A DNA stretch of 24,348 nucleotides, from NCBI GenBank assembly GCA_001584585.1, contig LSYV01000007.1, positions 2,521,426 to 2,545,773 on the forward strand. Direction: 5' to 3'. Positions 10,502 to 21,145 of this stretch are shown one piece after another. This DNA comes from Gonium pectorale. Its lineage: Eukaryota > Chlorophyta > Chlorophyceae > Chlamydomonadales > Volvocaceae. The notes below the pieces were generated by a model that worked only from the letters and a program-made list of their open reading frames with translations, was not told the origin of the DNA and did not search any database. Made by a program: the position numbers and the translations under genes. The first letter of the stretch is position 1; each line of letters begins with the position of its first letter.

Positions 10502-13500
10502 TTAATTCTCCGTTGCCGCCACCGTCGCGGAGGCATCCCTCGCCGTGGCCATGTCCTCCTCTTCCGCCTCCGCCGACAAGCCGGCCGCCACCAGGCTGCC
10601 GCCTGCGCTGCTGCTGCTCCGCGAGCTGATACCGTCGGGCTCCCCCGCACCCACCACCGGCGCCTCGCCCGCCTCCGCCTGCAGGGCAGCAGACGCGTGC
10701 TGCTGCACCGCCGGCGACAGCCCGGCAGCGCTTGGAGCCGGCGCCGTCACAACAATGGACGCCGCGGTCAATGCGGCGGCTGCTGGCGCGCCGCCGCCGG
10801 CTGCATCTGCGCCAGGGGGCCAGGCCTGCTGTGCCGCGGCTATGCCGCTGCGGCGAGCCGGCGGCTCCTCGTCGGCGGTGGTGCCTGGTGGCCTGGGCGG
10901 CTCCCCGAAGAGGCGTTCGTAGGTGGCTGCCGGCAGCTCCGCACCCAACTGGTCCTGCGCGTCACATGCGAGGCCGAATAGCTTCGGACTCAAGATGTTC
11001 TTCCGTGACGGCTCGCATGCGACCCTTTTGCCAGTATACGGCCGCCAGGCCGTCGTCCGCTGGCGCACTGATCCCTTGCATCACCTCCTCCCTCCGCCAG
11101 TGCCCCCTCGCGTCTCCCCTTCCGCCCCCACCCTCGCCCCCGAACCTTGACGGCCTGGTACTCCCAGTAGCTGGCGACGTAGAGCGCATGCTTGTGGGAG
11201 AAATAGGTGCATGCGCCCAGGCCCGCCAGGCTGGCCAGCACGCTCACGGCAGCGATGGTCAGCACGATGGCGCGCCACTGCAGGTGCACGCGTTGGCGGG
11301 CGGGCGACTCGAACGCGTGCGAGTCGGGGTTGATCTGCGGCGGGGCGCAACAACGGGTAGCTCAGCCCGTGGGCAAGCTTAGCGATGATCGAGGGTAGGG
11401 TATTATGCACGCGGTGTAAGGAACGGGCCAGAGGTTGCTAAGGCGAGCGCGCCGGGGGCCTCCAGCACAAACACATAGCGCTGGCACTGCCGTGCCTCCA
11501 CGAGGGGATACGGGGCGATACGCAGTTCGACGAGGGCATAACCAGTTCCGAGACGCCGGCCCTACCTTACCAGTCTCTTCCTACGGCGCCCTTGCCGGTC
11601 CCCAATCCGGTCGCCACCCCGTCTCTTGCCCTCTTGGTCCCCTCCTGGCCCTGCCCCTTTTTCTGCCTCACCGTGTACCTATACTTGCAGCCGGTGGGCA
11701 CCTTGACCGACACGCGCGTCTGAGAGGGCCGGTACATGCGCATACCACTGCCGCGCCGGCGAGACGGCTTCAGGCCACGATCCAGGTCCAGGTCCAACGA
11801 GTCCGCGCCGACGCGACCGCTGACGCTGAGGTCGCCGCTGCCGCCGCCGCGTTGGGCCGCCACCAGCGTACGCCGCCCGCCCTCCTCCCCGGAAGGCAAG
11901 CCACCCTCCAGGTTGCGAGGGCGCTGCTCCTCCACAACGCCAGCTCCGATACCGACACCGGCGCTGGGGTTGCCATCTCCGCTGCCGCCACGGTCAGCAT
12001 GGTGCGCGCTGCGGGCCATGCTGTCCAGCCCTACGGACGCAGACGTTGGGCGGCTGCGGGCATCGGGTGCAGCGGCAGCAGCTGGCAGGGCACACGACAG
12101 CAATGCAACGCAACGGCCAGCACTAAATGGCCGCAGCCGCAGCGGTGTGGTAGCAGTCGCCCATTGCCCTGCGTTGCCCCACTGGCAGCTGCCGGGCCCT
12201 TGACGCCCTACACAGCGCCCCTAGGGGATGGTCCTCCTCCTGATTTCAAAGCTGTCTCCCGCTTCCGTGCCCCGTGCCCCGTGCCCCGCGGCCGCACAAC
12301 CGTGCAGCCGTGATCCCTGCCGCGGCCGTTCGGTCAACCAAGCGCGCCCCCAGCTCGTCCCATACCCCTGAACCCCGCCTCCTGCCCCTCCTCCGCGCAC
12401 GCACACGCCATGTTGTCGAAGCGCGGGTCCGCCGTGAAGCCGCGCAGAAAGGCCCAGATGTCCTTCACCAGCTGGGCGGCGTTGTCGAACCGGAGGGCCT
12501 CCACGGCCTGCGAAACACCGCAGGGAGACCAGGTGCTGTCGAGGGAGACGCAGGCATGGGTGCATGACGCGCGCCGCTCAGAAAGCCGACCGGCCCCGAC
12601 TCGCCGCGTTGCGGCTGTGCTGGCCCAGCGGTGAGCAGGAGAGGGGTTATACGGTGCACTGGACCGGAGCGAGTAAGGGCGGTTACACGGTCGTCTGTGA
12701 ATCTAGGACAAACGCCAGCGGAACCAGCAGAATGGTGCAATCCTGCACGTCGGCCACTATAGGCCAACCGCTCGCAGCCAACCACCAACCGACCTTGGGG
12801 TCTGCGTCATAGTAGTAAAAGAGGCCAGGTCCGTCCACGTCCGCCAGGACCTGCGCCTCCACGCCATCGTCTGCGGACCAAGGGGCGGAGACGGGGCGAC
12901 GCATGACGCAAGACGGCAAGGCACGATAAGTGAGGTGGGGTGTGGCGGACCGTATGGTCAGAGGCGTGCCCGTCATTTGCCGACATCGGCAAGTGTGCGG
13001 TGCGAAGCCGACCGCAGCACACACCTTGGCGAGGCCCTTCCGCACCCATTGGCGCCCCAGCAAGGATGGAATGTAAATGCTGTGGTAGCCTTCAAGCCGC
13101 ATCCCGTACATCGGTCGAGCAGCTGATCCTATGAGACGGTCTGTACGGGCGTGCAATACGCCATGCCCACGCGATGGCAGAATCGGCCATTGCTTGGATG
13201 GGAACCCCTTGCTGTGTAAATGTTATCAGATTCAGCACATGCTCCCGCCCGCCACCTGCAACCGCCGGCTTTAGCGGATGGCCGGCCGACCTGTGAGGTT
13301 CCCAACCAGGTTGAAGTACCGGCACGGCAGGCGACCGGGCCCCACGAAGCGGCTGGCGTTCCCGCGCACGCTAACCTGTGGGAGCATTACACTAACATAT
13401 GTGGGTGTGATGGCGGGCCACCCCGTCTGATGGGATCATACCCCTCAGTGCCATGGCAACGTCCCTGAAAACCATGCCGCACCTGGCACCCGTCAATCTG

Positions 13501-14935
13501 GACCGTGAATTGCTTCCAGCACTCATAAATAGCATTGCCAACGTCATCCTTCGCAGCCGGGACGCATGCCGTGCCGGCGTCAGCGTCTACGGACTTGAAT
13601 GTCAGCTGCCCAAGCACGGGATCTGCGACGGCGCAGCAGTGTCCAGTTTTGCTTTCTAAACCCCTTTATCGGGGGCGGTGGGGGGGGGGGGAGGGGGCTC
13701 GGCATTGCCGAGGCAAGAACCCTGGTTCGGCAACTAACCCCCATAGTCCATCGCAGAAATTACGTATTCATATGTATGCGCAGCCCTGAGTTGCTTCCCG
13801 GGCCTCACCTGGAGGGCAGTTTAGGTCAAGCGGGACCTTTGGCGTCTTCCGAGCTGAGCACACCAGCAAGCATGCTAGAGTCGCAAACACGAACAGAGGT
13901 GCGATACTGCTGTCACGCCATGCGGCTTGCTGTGGGGCGCCGACACGTGTATCTCAAGGATACGCAAAAAGTGGCGACCTTGAATGATTTGTCAAGTCAC
14001 TTACGCGACGGCTCCGCTGTGGTCCGCGACACCCACGACAGCAGGCAGGGTTTCCCTCACACGCGGCTCTCTCTAAATGCCCAGCCTGTGTACACATCTG
14101 AACTACACGTCTCAACACGGCCATTCAAGGGCTGAAAGAAGTTATGATCTCGAACCTGCAGCGCCACCACAGCATGAACTGTTAGCTCATGAGCTATGTA
14201 TTTCGTATGCGGTGCGATACTCTAAGGCATGCCCAAAAGGCGGCCATGCCCAAAAGGTAAACTTTGGATCCACACAATGGATTCACAGACGTTTACAAGC
14301 TCTCGCGGACACAATGCTCAGGGGCCCGAGCTCGGACTACATACGCTTTTGTCTGGAGTGCAGAGATACATGGCATATGAGCTGTGGCAGCAGCAGGCAA
14401 CAGGTACGCCTTCCTCACGGCCACTGCATGGTCGTCAGCTGCATCCGGCTCTCGATGGGTAACGAGGCTCACCATATGTAGCCGTAGACAGTTCTTGGGT
14501 TGGTGCGCCACGGCCGGCATGGGCAGGCGGGGCATAAATGGCAGCCAGTAATCGCGCCGCTATGGATATGCGAGGTTAATACTGGTTGGATATGCGAAGC
14601 TGTGCACAGCGCCCGGAGTCACGAAGCGTCCAGTACAAGTGTGAGCGAAGGAAAGGCCACCTCTACGGTCATACGGTCTTTCGCGCTTACGCTCGTCGTA
14701 TGCGTTTTCCTTTTCAACACACCCGAAGGTGCGACGTTTGCTGTAGGACGCCGGATACGGGGCATAGCGGGCGACGGAGTCGAGCAGACGGGCCCCTCCG
14801 TGTGGGCAGCGGCGAGGTCACCTGGTGAGCGAGCTGTAGAGACAGGTTGGCAGAACCGGTGAGCGCGGCATGCGGCGTAAGTACCAGTCCATCGGCGGCC
14901 AACGGGGGGTTGGGACGAACGTCACATGTCTTGCT
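10502..14935 (-). CDS. Unrecognised multi-exon membrane protein with Cys-containing ectodomain (5' end unresolved)
   Basis: Exons in transcript order: 14935-14822, 14352-14297, 14070-14005, 13909-13809, 13622-13483, 13375-13291, 13140-13025, 12850-12794 (or extended to 12689), 12507-12407, 12053-11672, 11334-11146, 11059-10502 (TAA). All phases agree, giving 654 residues (689 with the extension), and the first exon or exons are missing. Visible features are a hydrophobic segment SIAPLFVFATLACLLVCSA, then a region with paired-looking cysteines and N-glycosylation sequons (NAS, NLT). Motifs there include AIYECWKQFTVQIDGCQ, GRLPCRYFN, GYHSIYIPSLLGRQW and GPGLFYYYDAD. A Gly/Ser-rich linker follows, then a clear membrane span (WRAIVLTIAAVSVLASLAGL) and an Ala/Pro-rich tail. 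The topology suggests a surface or endomembrane protein with a large lumenal/extracellular part. I do not recognise the family. The core exons from 13622 to 11146 are the most secure; the three exons above 13910 are weaker. Confidence 0.6.
12267..12287. repeat. Three tandem GTGCCCC units in an intron
   Basis: A perfect 7-bp unit is repeated three times. It lies in the 353-bp intron (12054-12406) of the membrane-protein gene. No function is suggested. Confidence 0.8.
13671..13697. repeat. G-tract cluster (C-tract on the coding strand) near a 3' splice site
   Basis: A G5, a G12 and a G5 run lie close together on the plus strand. On the minus (coding) strand this is a long C tract about 50-70 nt upstream of the acceptor of the 13622-13483 exon. 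It could act as a polypyrimidine element or fold as a G-quadruplex on the other strand. It is also a likely sequencing or assembly weak spot. Confidence 0.7.
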
Positions 14936-14993
14936 CTGTACCCGCCCGCCCTATTGGAAACGTCGCGCCTTCGGGCGTGTATGACCGTAGAGG
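14652..14993. repeat. Inverted-repeat structure, arms 14652-14745 and 14958-14993
   Basis: The left arm reads CCTCTACGGTCATAC, then a 44-bp insert, then ACACCCGAAGGTGCGACGTTT-like sequence. The right arm, on the minus strand, reads CCTCTACGGTCATAC and directly on with only two transitions. Weaker similarity continues for about 20 bp beyond. The arms enclose about 210 bp that include the predicted exon 14935-14822, and the right arm lies just upstream of its acceptor. This may be a small TIR-bearing (MITE-like) element or the remains of two insertions. The enclosed exon call is less certain because of it. Confidence 0.65.
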
Positions 14994-15397
14994 CGGGCTC
15001 CCTCTTTCTCTGCAGAAAGGAGACGCTCAGCCCGCAACCCCGCCCGCAACTCGGCCCATTGCAGCGGTTCGTGCTTTGCGGCCAGTCGCATCCACCCGCA
15101 TGCACTTAGAACTGTCGCCGTACGGCTGCTGGCATGTCAACGCGCGCCATACCTGGTGCGAAAAGCCGAGACGCCTTGTTTGCCTGCCATACTCTACGGG
15201 GGTGCGCGGGCTCGTGCGGGGGTCTGGGTGGGCCTCGGTTGTGTGCGCCCACGCGCAGCCGTTGTTTGTGCGTATCGGGCCCCACCTGCTGGCCTTGACT
15301 ATGTACAGTTGGTTTGTGAGGATCGGCGCAGGCGAACTGAGACCTCCTCACTGCCGTCTGTTTTCTGCTCTGACAAAATTTCAAGAACTGCTCCCAT
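14936..15397 (-). other. Probable 5' end of the membrane-protein gene; first exon not resolved
   Basis: No single first exon is convincing. One candidate is a minus-strand ATG at 15397 that opens MGAVLEILSEQKTDGSEE and stays open for 32 codons, with GT donors in phases 0 and 1. Another candidate exon end is CACCAG/GTATGG near 15160, and a good acceptor (TTTCTGCAG) lies near 15013. Much of the stretch is Arg/Pro-rich in all frames and may be intron or 5'UTR. Confidence 0.35.
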
Positions 15398-15654
15398 GTC
15401 GGTTGTCAGTTAGTTGACAGCGGTGGAAAATGTCGATAGATATTCCCGCCTTACAGAAGCCATAATAAGGGAGCGTGCATTGATGCTTCTACTGAGGGCT
15501 TGCGCTCCGAACGTGTCCGCTCCGAACCCACTGTCAGAGCAGGCTGTTAGGCCCCAAAAATAAAATGTAGCTTTTGTGCTGATGATAACTTCTATAACTT
15601 CTATTGCTTCCTGCAAATGACACTCTGATCACTTCTCCTTACCACCGAGACAGG
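15398..15654. promoter_or_regulatory. Divergent promoter between the membrane-protein and helical-protein genes
   Basis: About 257 bp separates the candidate minus-strand start at 15397 from the plus-strand start at 15655. It is distinctly AT-richer than its surroundings. It contains TATTCCCGCC (15441-15450, an E2F-like core), GCTCCGAAC twice at 15 bp spacing (15504-15512 and 15519-15527), an A/T block CAAAAATAAAATG at about 15555-15567, and tandem ATAACTTCT (15585-15602). The head-to-head arrangement suggests a shared promoter, although the left gene's start is unproven. Confidence 0.5.
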
Positions 15655-18600
15655 ATGGCGCTGAGCCACCTGTTGCTCGCGACCGCGACTGCTGCCAGCA
15701 GTGGCCAAAACTGGCTGCGCGGGGTCACCCTCGCGTCCCGCGGCGTGCTTAGCCTGTGCAGCACAGCTGCGTCGGAACGCGCGTCTTCTTTGACGGAGGG
15801 CGCAAGCTTCGGCTGCAGCAGCGTCACGGCTTGCCATGCAACCGTGTTGCCGCATGCCTTTATCCCCGTGCGCCCCATCGCAACCTCCAGCAGCATCCCA
15901 GACCGACATAGCGCAGATTCCGCTGACGCCTCCTCCAGCCATCGCCGATCATCGGATCGGGATCGGGGGCGCGGCGCCGGTCGCAGGGGCCGCAGCCGGC
16001 ATGGCAGCGGCGGCGACACCGCTGCTGGCGCTGGCGATCGCCCGGTGGACGGCCGCAGCAGCAGCCCCGCCTTCCGTGGCGGCGGGAAGAGCACCTTTGA
16101 GCGGGAGCGCTACGAAGAGCTCAGCCGGAGCTCCCTGTCCGACTGGAATGCGCGCGTGTCGGCGGGACAGCGGCAGGCGGCGGCGCTGGGGCTTGCACTT
16201 CGCGGCGCTCAGAGCTGGGCGCAGTTTGGGGACGCGCTGCGGCGGGTGAACCCCGAGCGCCTCGAGACGTCACAGGTGGGGGTCTGGGGAGGGGCTATGG
16301 GCGTCCAGGGGCGGGGGCCGTGCGAAGGGATGAGGTGACGGGGGGAAGGGCGTGATCGCGCCCTCCCCGCCAGCCGTCGGCGCGCACCGCCGTATATGCC
16401 CGTGCGCTGCGCTGCACTGTGCGCCCATACGCGCCTGCCACGCCTCGGTTGGCCGCGCGGTGAGGCGGCATATCGCATGCGCCACCACCACCCCTCACGT
16501 CGCCGCCAGCCCTACCGCTTCACACCGCCGCTGCCGCAGGCGACCATCATGCTCAACACCTACGCCCGCCTCTGGATCGAGTCCAAGCAGCGCGGCTCCT
16601 CCGCCAGCTCCTCCGCCTCCGGTGCCGCCGGCTCCGCCTCCTCCCCCTCGGCCTCCTCCTCTCCACGGCTGCCGCACGGGCCGCCCGCCTTCATCACCAA
16701 CGCCGTCGCCGGCTTCCTGGCGGACGCGGCGCCCTTCGTACACCTCATCCCCGCAACCTTCATGCTGGCGTCGCTGAGCCGAGCCGTGGGCAGCGAGCTT
16801 GCGTCGAAGTGCGGCGGCCACACGGCGCCACTGCCGCTGCTGCTGACGAGGCTGGAGCTGCTGCTCAGCAAACCGGAGGAGCTGGACTTCGTGCGCCGGG
16901 CCGGCGCGGGGGCCGAGGATGCGGCGTCGGGGGCCCCGCGCGGGCCGCCGTCGCCCAAGGGGACGCTTACGATGGGCGCGCTGCTCAGCATGATCGCCAC
17001 CAGCCTGCGGCGGCTGGGCGTGCGGGCGCCGGCGCCATGGCGCTCTCTGGCGGAGGCGGCGGAGCCGTGCATGCGCAGCGGCGAGCTGGCAGGCGACCAG
17101 CTGGCGCTGGTGGTCAACGCGTACAGCACGGTACGACCGCGCTCCAGCTCCTTCCGTACGAGCGGCGGCTTGCTGCGCGTGCGCGGCCACCGTGCTCTCG
17201 GCCGTAGTCTTGCCCCTCTCCCTCCTTCGCCCCCTCCCTCCCTCCCTCCCTCCCTCCCTCCCTCAGCCGCGCCCGCATGGGGACCTGGATGGACCAACCC
17301 GTCAACCGGCCCCATGCAGCCCACTCACCCATGAGCTCCCCGTTCTCGCTTCCGCCCAACCTCCCTCCCACAGTCACATAGAAATACCCTGCAACTCACG
17401 CACCCGCCCAGCCCGCTCACCCGCTTCTCCCCCTCCTGGCGCCCAGCCAATCGAGATTCACCCTTCTCCTCCTCCTCCAACCCCGCCCGCCCGCGCCGCC
17501 CCCACCCCAGGCGGACAACCCCGAGCCGCGCTTCCTGGACGCGGCCCTCACCGCCGCCACCAGCCCTGCCGGCCTGGCCCGCCTGACCGCGCCCTTCTTC
17601 GCGGCGGCGTTCTTCACGGCGGCCATCAAGGCGGGCCGCACTGAGCCCGAGGTACGGCGGCGGTGTGCGCGAGAGCGGTGTGGGAGAACTTGTGCGTGCG
17701 TGGGCTTGTGCGCTCCGGGAGGGCTCTGCGGTCTGGAGACCACCAGATCTGCACGCTGACCCCGGCCGGCAAGGTGCTTGGGGGCGGGCCGCACCGGGCC
17801 GCAGTGAGACAGCCCTCCTCCTCCACACACCCCCCACGCAAGGTGCTGCGACTGGCGGGGCTTCACGGGACTTTGCGGAGGACGCCAATCAGAGCGTCTG
17901 GGGCTGGGTTTGTGGCGTGTGGAGACTGGAGAGCGGGGGAGCACGCCCGCCTTGTCCCACCTGTCCGTCGATGATCCGCGGCCGCCGCACCGCTTCCCCC
18001 GCATGGCTCGCTGCGTGGTTTACGCCCCTTCGTCTGCCCCGACCCGATGCAGCTCCTCAACCCTATGGCCGACAAGCTGGTGGAGCTGATCGCCGCAGCG
18101 CGGCAGAGAGACGCGGCGGGAGCCGGCCAGGGCGAGGGCGCAGGCACACCGACCCACGGGTTGGCCCCCGGCGATGGGTCGCCCAAAACTCCCGGTCCCA
18201 TCCGCCATCATCCCCGCCCCCTAACGGATGAAAACGTGCTGTGGCTGCTGCGGGTGCGTCTGCGCGACGGTGGGGTGGTGTGGGCCCTGCGCTGTCCCTA
18301 CGCACGAGATGGGCGACGAACGACCAGGGAGGGATGCGTGTCGGCAACAGCGTGTGGGGGGGCTGGGGTGCTGACCTGCCAGCGCCGCTAAATCCCTCCT
18401 GCAGACTGGCGCGGGAGCGGTCTGCGGCTTCTTGTGCGTGCTGTCCCTCTCAGGACTGGTTGGGCGCCACGGCCTCACGACAGCACAAAAGTGTTGAGAC
18501 CCCACGGTTGTACCGGCAGTAGCCTGACCAGCGTCACGGCGCCGCCCTTTCCTTCCCTCCCCATGCAGTCCTGCGAGGCTGCGGGCTTCACGCACCACCG

Positions 18601-21145
18601 GCCGCTGGCGCGGGCCCTGCTGGAGGAGGTACGGCCACGAGGGGTCCGCGAAGGAACGCAAAGCAGGCTGTGGAAAAGCAGCGGGGGAGGGGAGAAACCG
18701 GAGCGCGGGGCGTCCAGTGAGCGGTGCAGCATGAGGGGTTGCTTATGAAGGGGCTGCAGGCGGTGCGGTGCGGTCGCGGAGGGGGGGCGCTTGGCTTTTT
18801 TGATCTGAGGAGGGTGGCGTTAAGGGGTCGCTTGTGAGAGACGGCAGGAGGGCGGGGAGGCGCGGGAGGCCCCGCAGGTGACACGGGGGCCTGCGTTGTG
18901 GCGGCCCTGGTATGCGGCGGCGGCCCGTGAGCGGCGGCGTGGGATGGCGGGGTGGCCGCCAGGGCGGGGCAGGGCAGGGCTCAGCGCCCGGGCGCTGTCC
19001 CCTCCACATGTTGGCTTGCCCCCTCCCGTGGGATCGCCGGATGGGCCCGGCCCGACCTTGCGGGAGCGCAGCGACTGAGGGCGGAGCGCTGGAGCGCTGA
19101 GGGCTGGACACATTAGGATACTGAAGAGGCGGCGCCGCAAGGGCACGCGTCCCCCAGCACCAGCATTAGGAGCCCCGAGTGCCCCGATCTCCTTGGAAGC
19201 TGATCCCTGCTCCCCTCCCCTCGGCGTGCAGGCCTGGCTAAACCGCGGCAGCTGGAGCGCGCTGGCTCGGCTGCAGGTGGGTAGCTGTTGCGGGAGAGGC
19301 GCCCGGGTGCGGACCCGTGTTGAAAAGGAAAACGCATACCACGAGAGCGTAAGCGTGAAAATGATGGTGTCGTTGTAGGACCCGGCTCCAGAGGCAGTCG
19401 AAGTGGTGACGTCCCTGCATGTTAGTTAGGCGGCGACCACCACCGTAGCCCCCGAGAATTCTCTCCGGGGTGACTCTATGCAATGCCGTGTTGGGATGCG
19501 CCTAGTCTAGCGGACCCGTATGGGCAATAGCGGCGTTGTGGGGTTCAGCCAGTGCCTGGTGCAGCGGTGACCGGTAGTGAGGGCCGTGAGGGCCGTGAAC
19601 GGCGCTGAGCTGGTGCGTCTAGGAGGCGTGGGTTGGGGGAGCAGGTGCGGGGCGCTTGACCACCTTTAAGTGCACCCAAATATTTCACGGCGCGGGCTCC
19701 GTGGCCCGCGGGAGGGAGCGGCAGCCGTGTTATGGATTGGATGGACATCAACAGGTGTGCTCCATCGGTGGACCCATCGATGCGGGCCGCTAACGGTGCT
19801 TCACCCGGCTGTCGGGGCTCGTTCCGTGCCCATGGCGGGCCCTTGGTCAAAGCCCCTTGCGCCACTCGAACCAAGCGCGGCCCGGCCCCACGTGCGGCCC
19901 CACTCTGCCGTCCGAGATGCATCCCGTTCAAAGGTTCCCACTACATCGCGGCATGTCGCGGTTCCACCAACCTTACCACCGTGCCCCGCCTACCCTTTCC
20001 GCTGTATTCGTCGTTCCCCTCCCGCACCCCGCTGCAGGCTGCGCAGCACCTGCTCGCTTTCGAGGTGGACGTGCTGGGGGAGCAGCTCGAGTGGCCGGCG
20101 GCGCAAGTCACCTCCCAAGCCGCCCCGGCTGCCACCAGCCACGAAGCGGGGGAGCCGCGGGTCGGGCATGGGCAGCAGGCGGCAGCGGCAGCGGCGGCTG
20201 CGTCTCCTTCGGTGGAGGCAGATGAAACGGCCGGGGCGGCGCGGGATGCGGGCGGGCCCCTGGTGCGGGAAGAGGAGGTCACCGCATATATGAGCCGACC
20301 CACCCTGACGGTAACGGTGAGGCACACGTCCATGCCCGGGGTGCAGTGGTGGATGGGCGTGGTGGACACGCGAATCATCTCGCGGCATAGACCGGAAGGC
20401 CGGGAAGGGGTTCCGTCAGATGTGGGCACCGAACCCAGGCTGAATCCAGTTTCGGGCTGTAAACCGGCCCGGTGGCACATGCGTACGCCCGTTCCTGTGG
20501 TGTAGAAGCCACCCCACCGCCCCCGGGAAGGCGCCACCAGCTTCATTGCGGGGGAGGAGGGCCTGCGCCGCCCTCTGGTGTCGCTCCGTGTCTAGCCCGT
20601 CTTGCGCACGCCTTGGCTGTTACCTCAGCCCATGCGCCCGGCTGCCATTTCTGCCCAACCTGCCGCAGGAGCTCATCATGACGCTGCAGTGCCTCGTGCG
20701 GCTGCGGAGCGCGGGCAGCGGGGCCGCACGTGACGGCGCGGACGCCGCCGCGCCTCCGCCAACCTCGCGCATGCCGTCCGCTCTGGCGACTGCGGTGCAG
20801 CTGGTGCAAGCGGCGGCGCCGCTGATGCGGCCCCGACAGGTCATTGAGTCTCTGGCGGCGCTGACAGCGGCGGGGCTGGCGGCGCCGCCGGCGCTGCTGG
20901 CACACGCGCAGAAGCTGTACAACGAGCATGCCGCCGCCGGTGCGTCGGCGGCGGCGCTGGCGGCGGCGGGTGACGCGGAGGCCTCGACGGCGGCGCTGCC
21001 GAGCGATAACCGGGCGCGGGAGGTGGAGGCGATGTGCGCGGCGGTGGGGCGCCTACTCGCCTGGCAGGTGGAAGGCGCTGCGGCGGCGGCGGGCCTAGCG
21101 GACGGGTTCCTGCTGCACTGCCGTACGGTGGCCGCACGGCGATGA
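15655..21145 (+). CDS. Putative organelle-targeted alpha-helical (repeat-type) protein, 802 aa
   Basis: Exons: 15655-16275, 16540-17130, 17511-17651, 18053-18253, 18569-18628, 19232-19276, 20038-20310 (or 20316), 20669-21145 (TGA). All junctions are phase 0 with GT-AG ends; the lengths give 207, 197, 47, 67, 20, 15, 91 and 158 codons. The N-terminus (MALSHLLLATATAASSGQ...) is rich in Ala, Ser and Arg with few acidic residues for about 95 residues, like a chloroplast or mitochondrial transit peptide. The rest is largely amphipathic helix, such as QRQAAALGLALRGAQSW, ATIMLNTYARLW and DQLALVVNAYST. It resembles the loose helical repeats of algal organelle RNA-binding proteins (OPR/FASTK-like), but no diagnostic repeat or RAP domain is visible. 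Ser/Ala-rich inserts are common. The role could be organelle RNA metabolism; this is inference only. The tiny exons of 60 and 45 bp are the least certain. Confidence 0.72.
17232..17263. repeat. CCCT microsatellite (8 units) in an intron
   Basis: Eight perfect CCCT units are followed directly by CAG, so the array mimics a polypyrimidine tract with a cryptic acceptor inside the intron 17131-17510. The real acceptor I use is CCCCAG at 17510. The array is probably length-variable. Confidence 0.85.
19317..19360 (-). repeat. Inverted copy of the 44-bp insert found at 14675-14718
   Basis: On the minus strand this reads CGCTTACGCTC, a small gap, then TATGCGTTTTCCTTTTCAAC. It matches the segment inserted in the left arm of the 14.65-kb inverted repeat, with a two-base indel and few substitutions. 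It lies in the 761-bp intron 19277-20037 of the helical-protein gene. It suggests a dispersed small element. Confidence 0.65.
19577..19594. repeat. Tandem 9-bp GTGAGGGCC duplication
   Basis: Two perfect copies followed by a partial third (GTGAAC) lie in the long intron 19277-20037. Each unit contains a GTGAG donor look-alike. Confidence 0.75.

Noticed and set aside
10043..10981. 312-codon plus-strand open frame
   Set aside because: It covers the 3'UTR and last exon of the minus-strand membrane-protein gene, and is Pro/Arg/His low complexity.
10962..11189. Alternative reading of the last exon of the membrane-protein gene ending at a TGA near 10962
   Set aside because: The frame (DDGLAAVYWQKG...) is plausible, but it lacks a good acceptor. 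The chosen frame has higher third-position GC, matches phase 0 from 11146 and runs on to the TAA at 10502.
14500..14862. Plus-strand 120-codon frame containing a hydrophobic VVCVFLFNT stretch
   Set aside because: The hydrophobic part is the 44-bp repeat, which gives the same peptide at 19.3 kb on the other strand. This is better explained by a repeated DNA element than by a gene.
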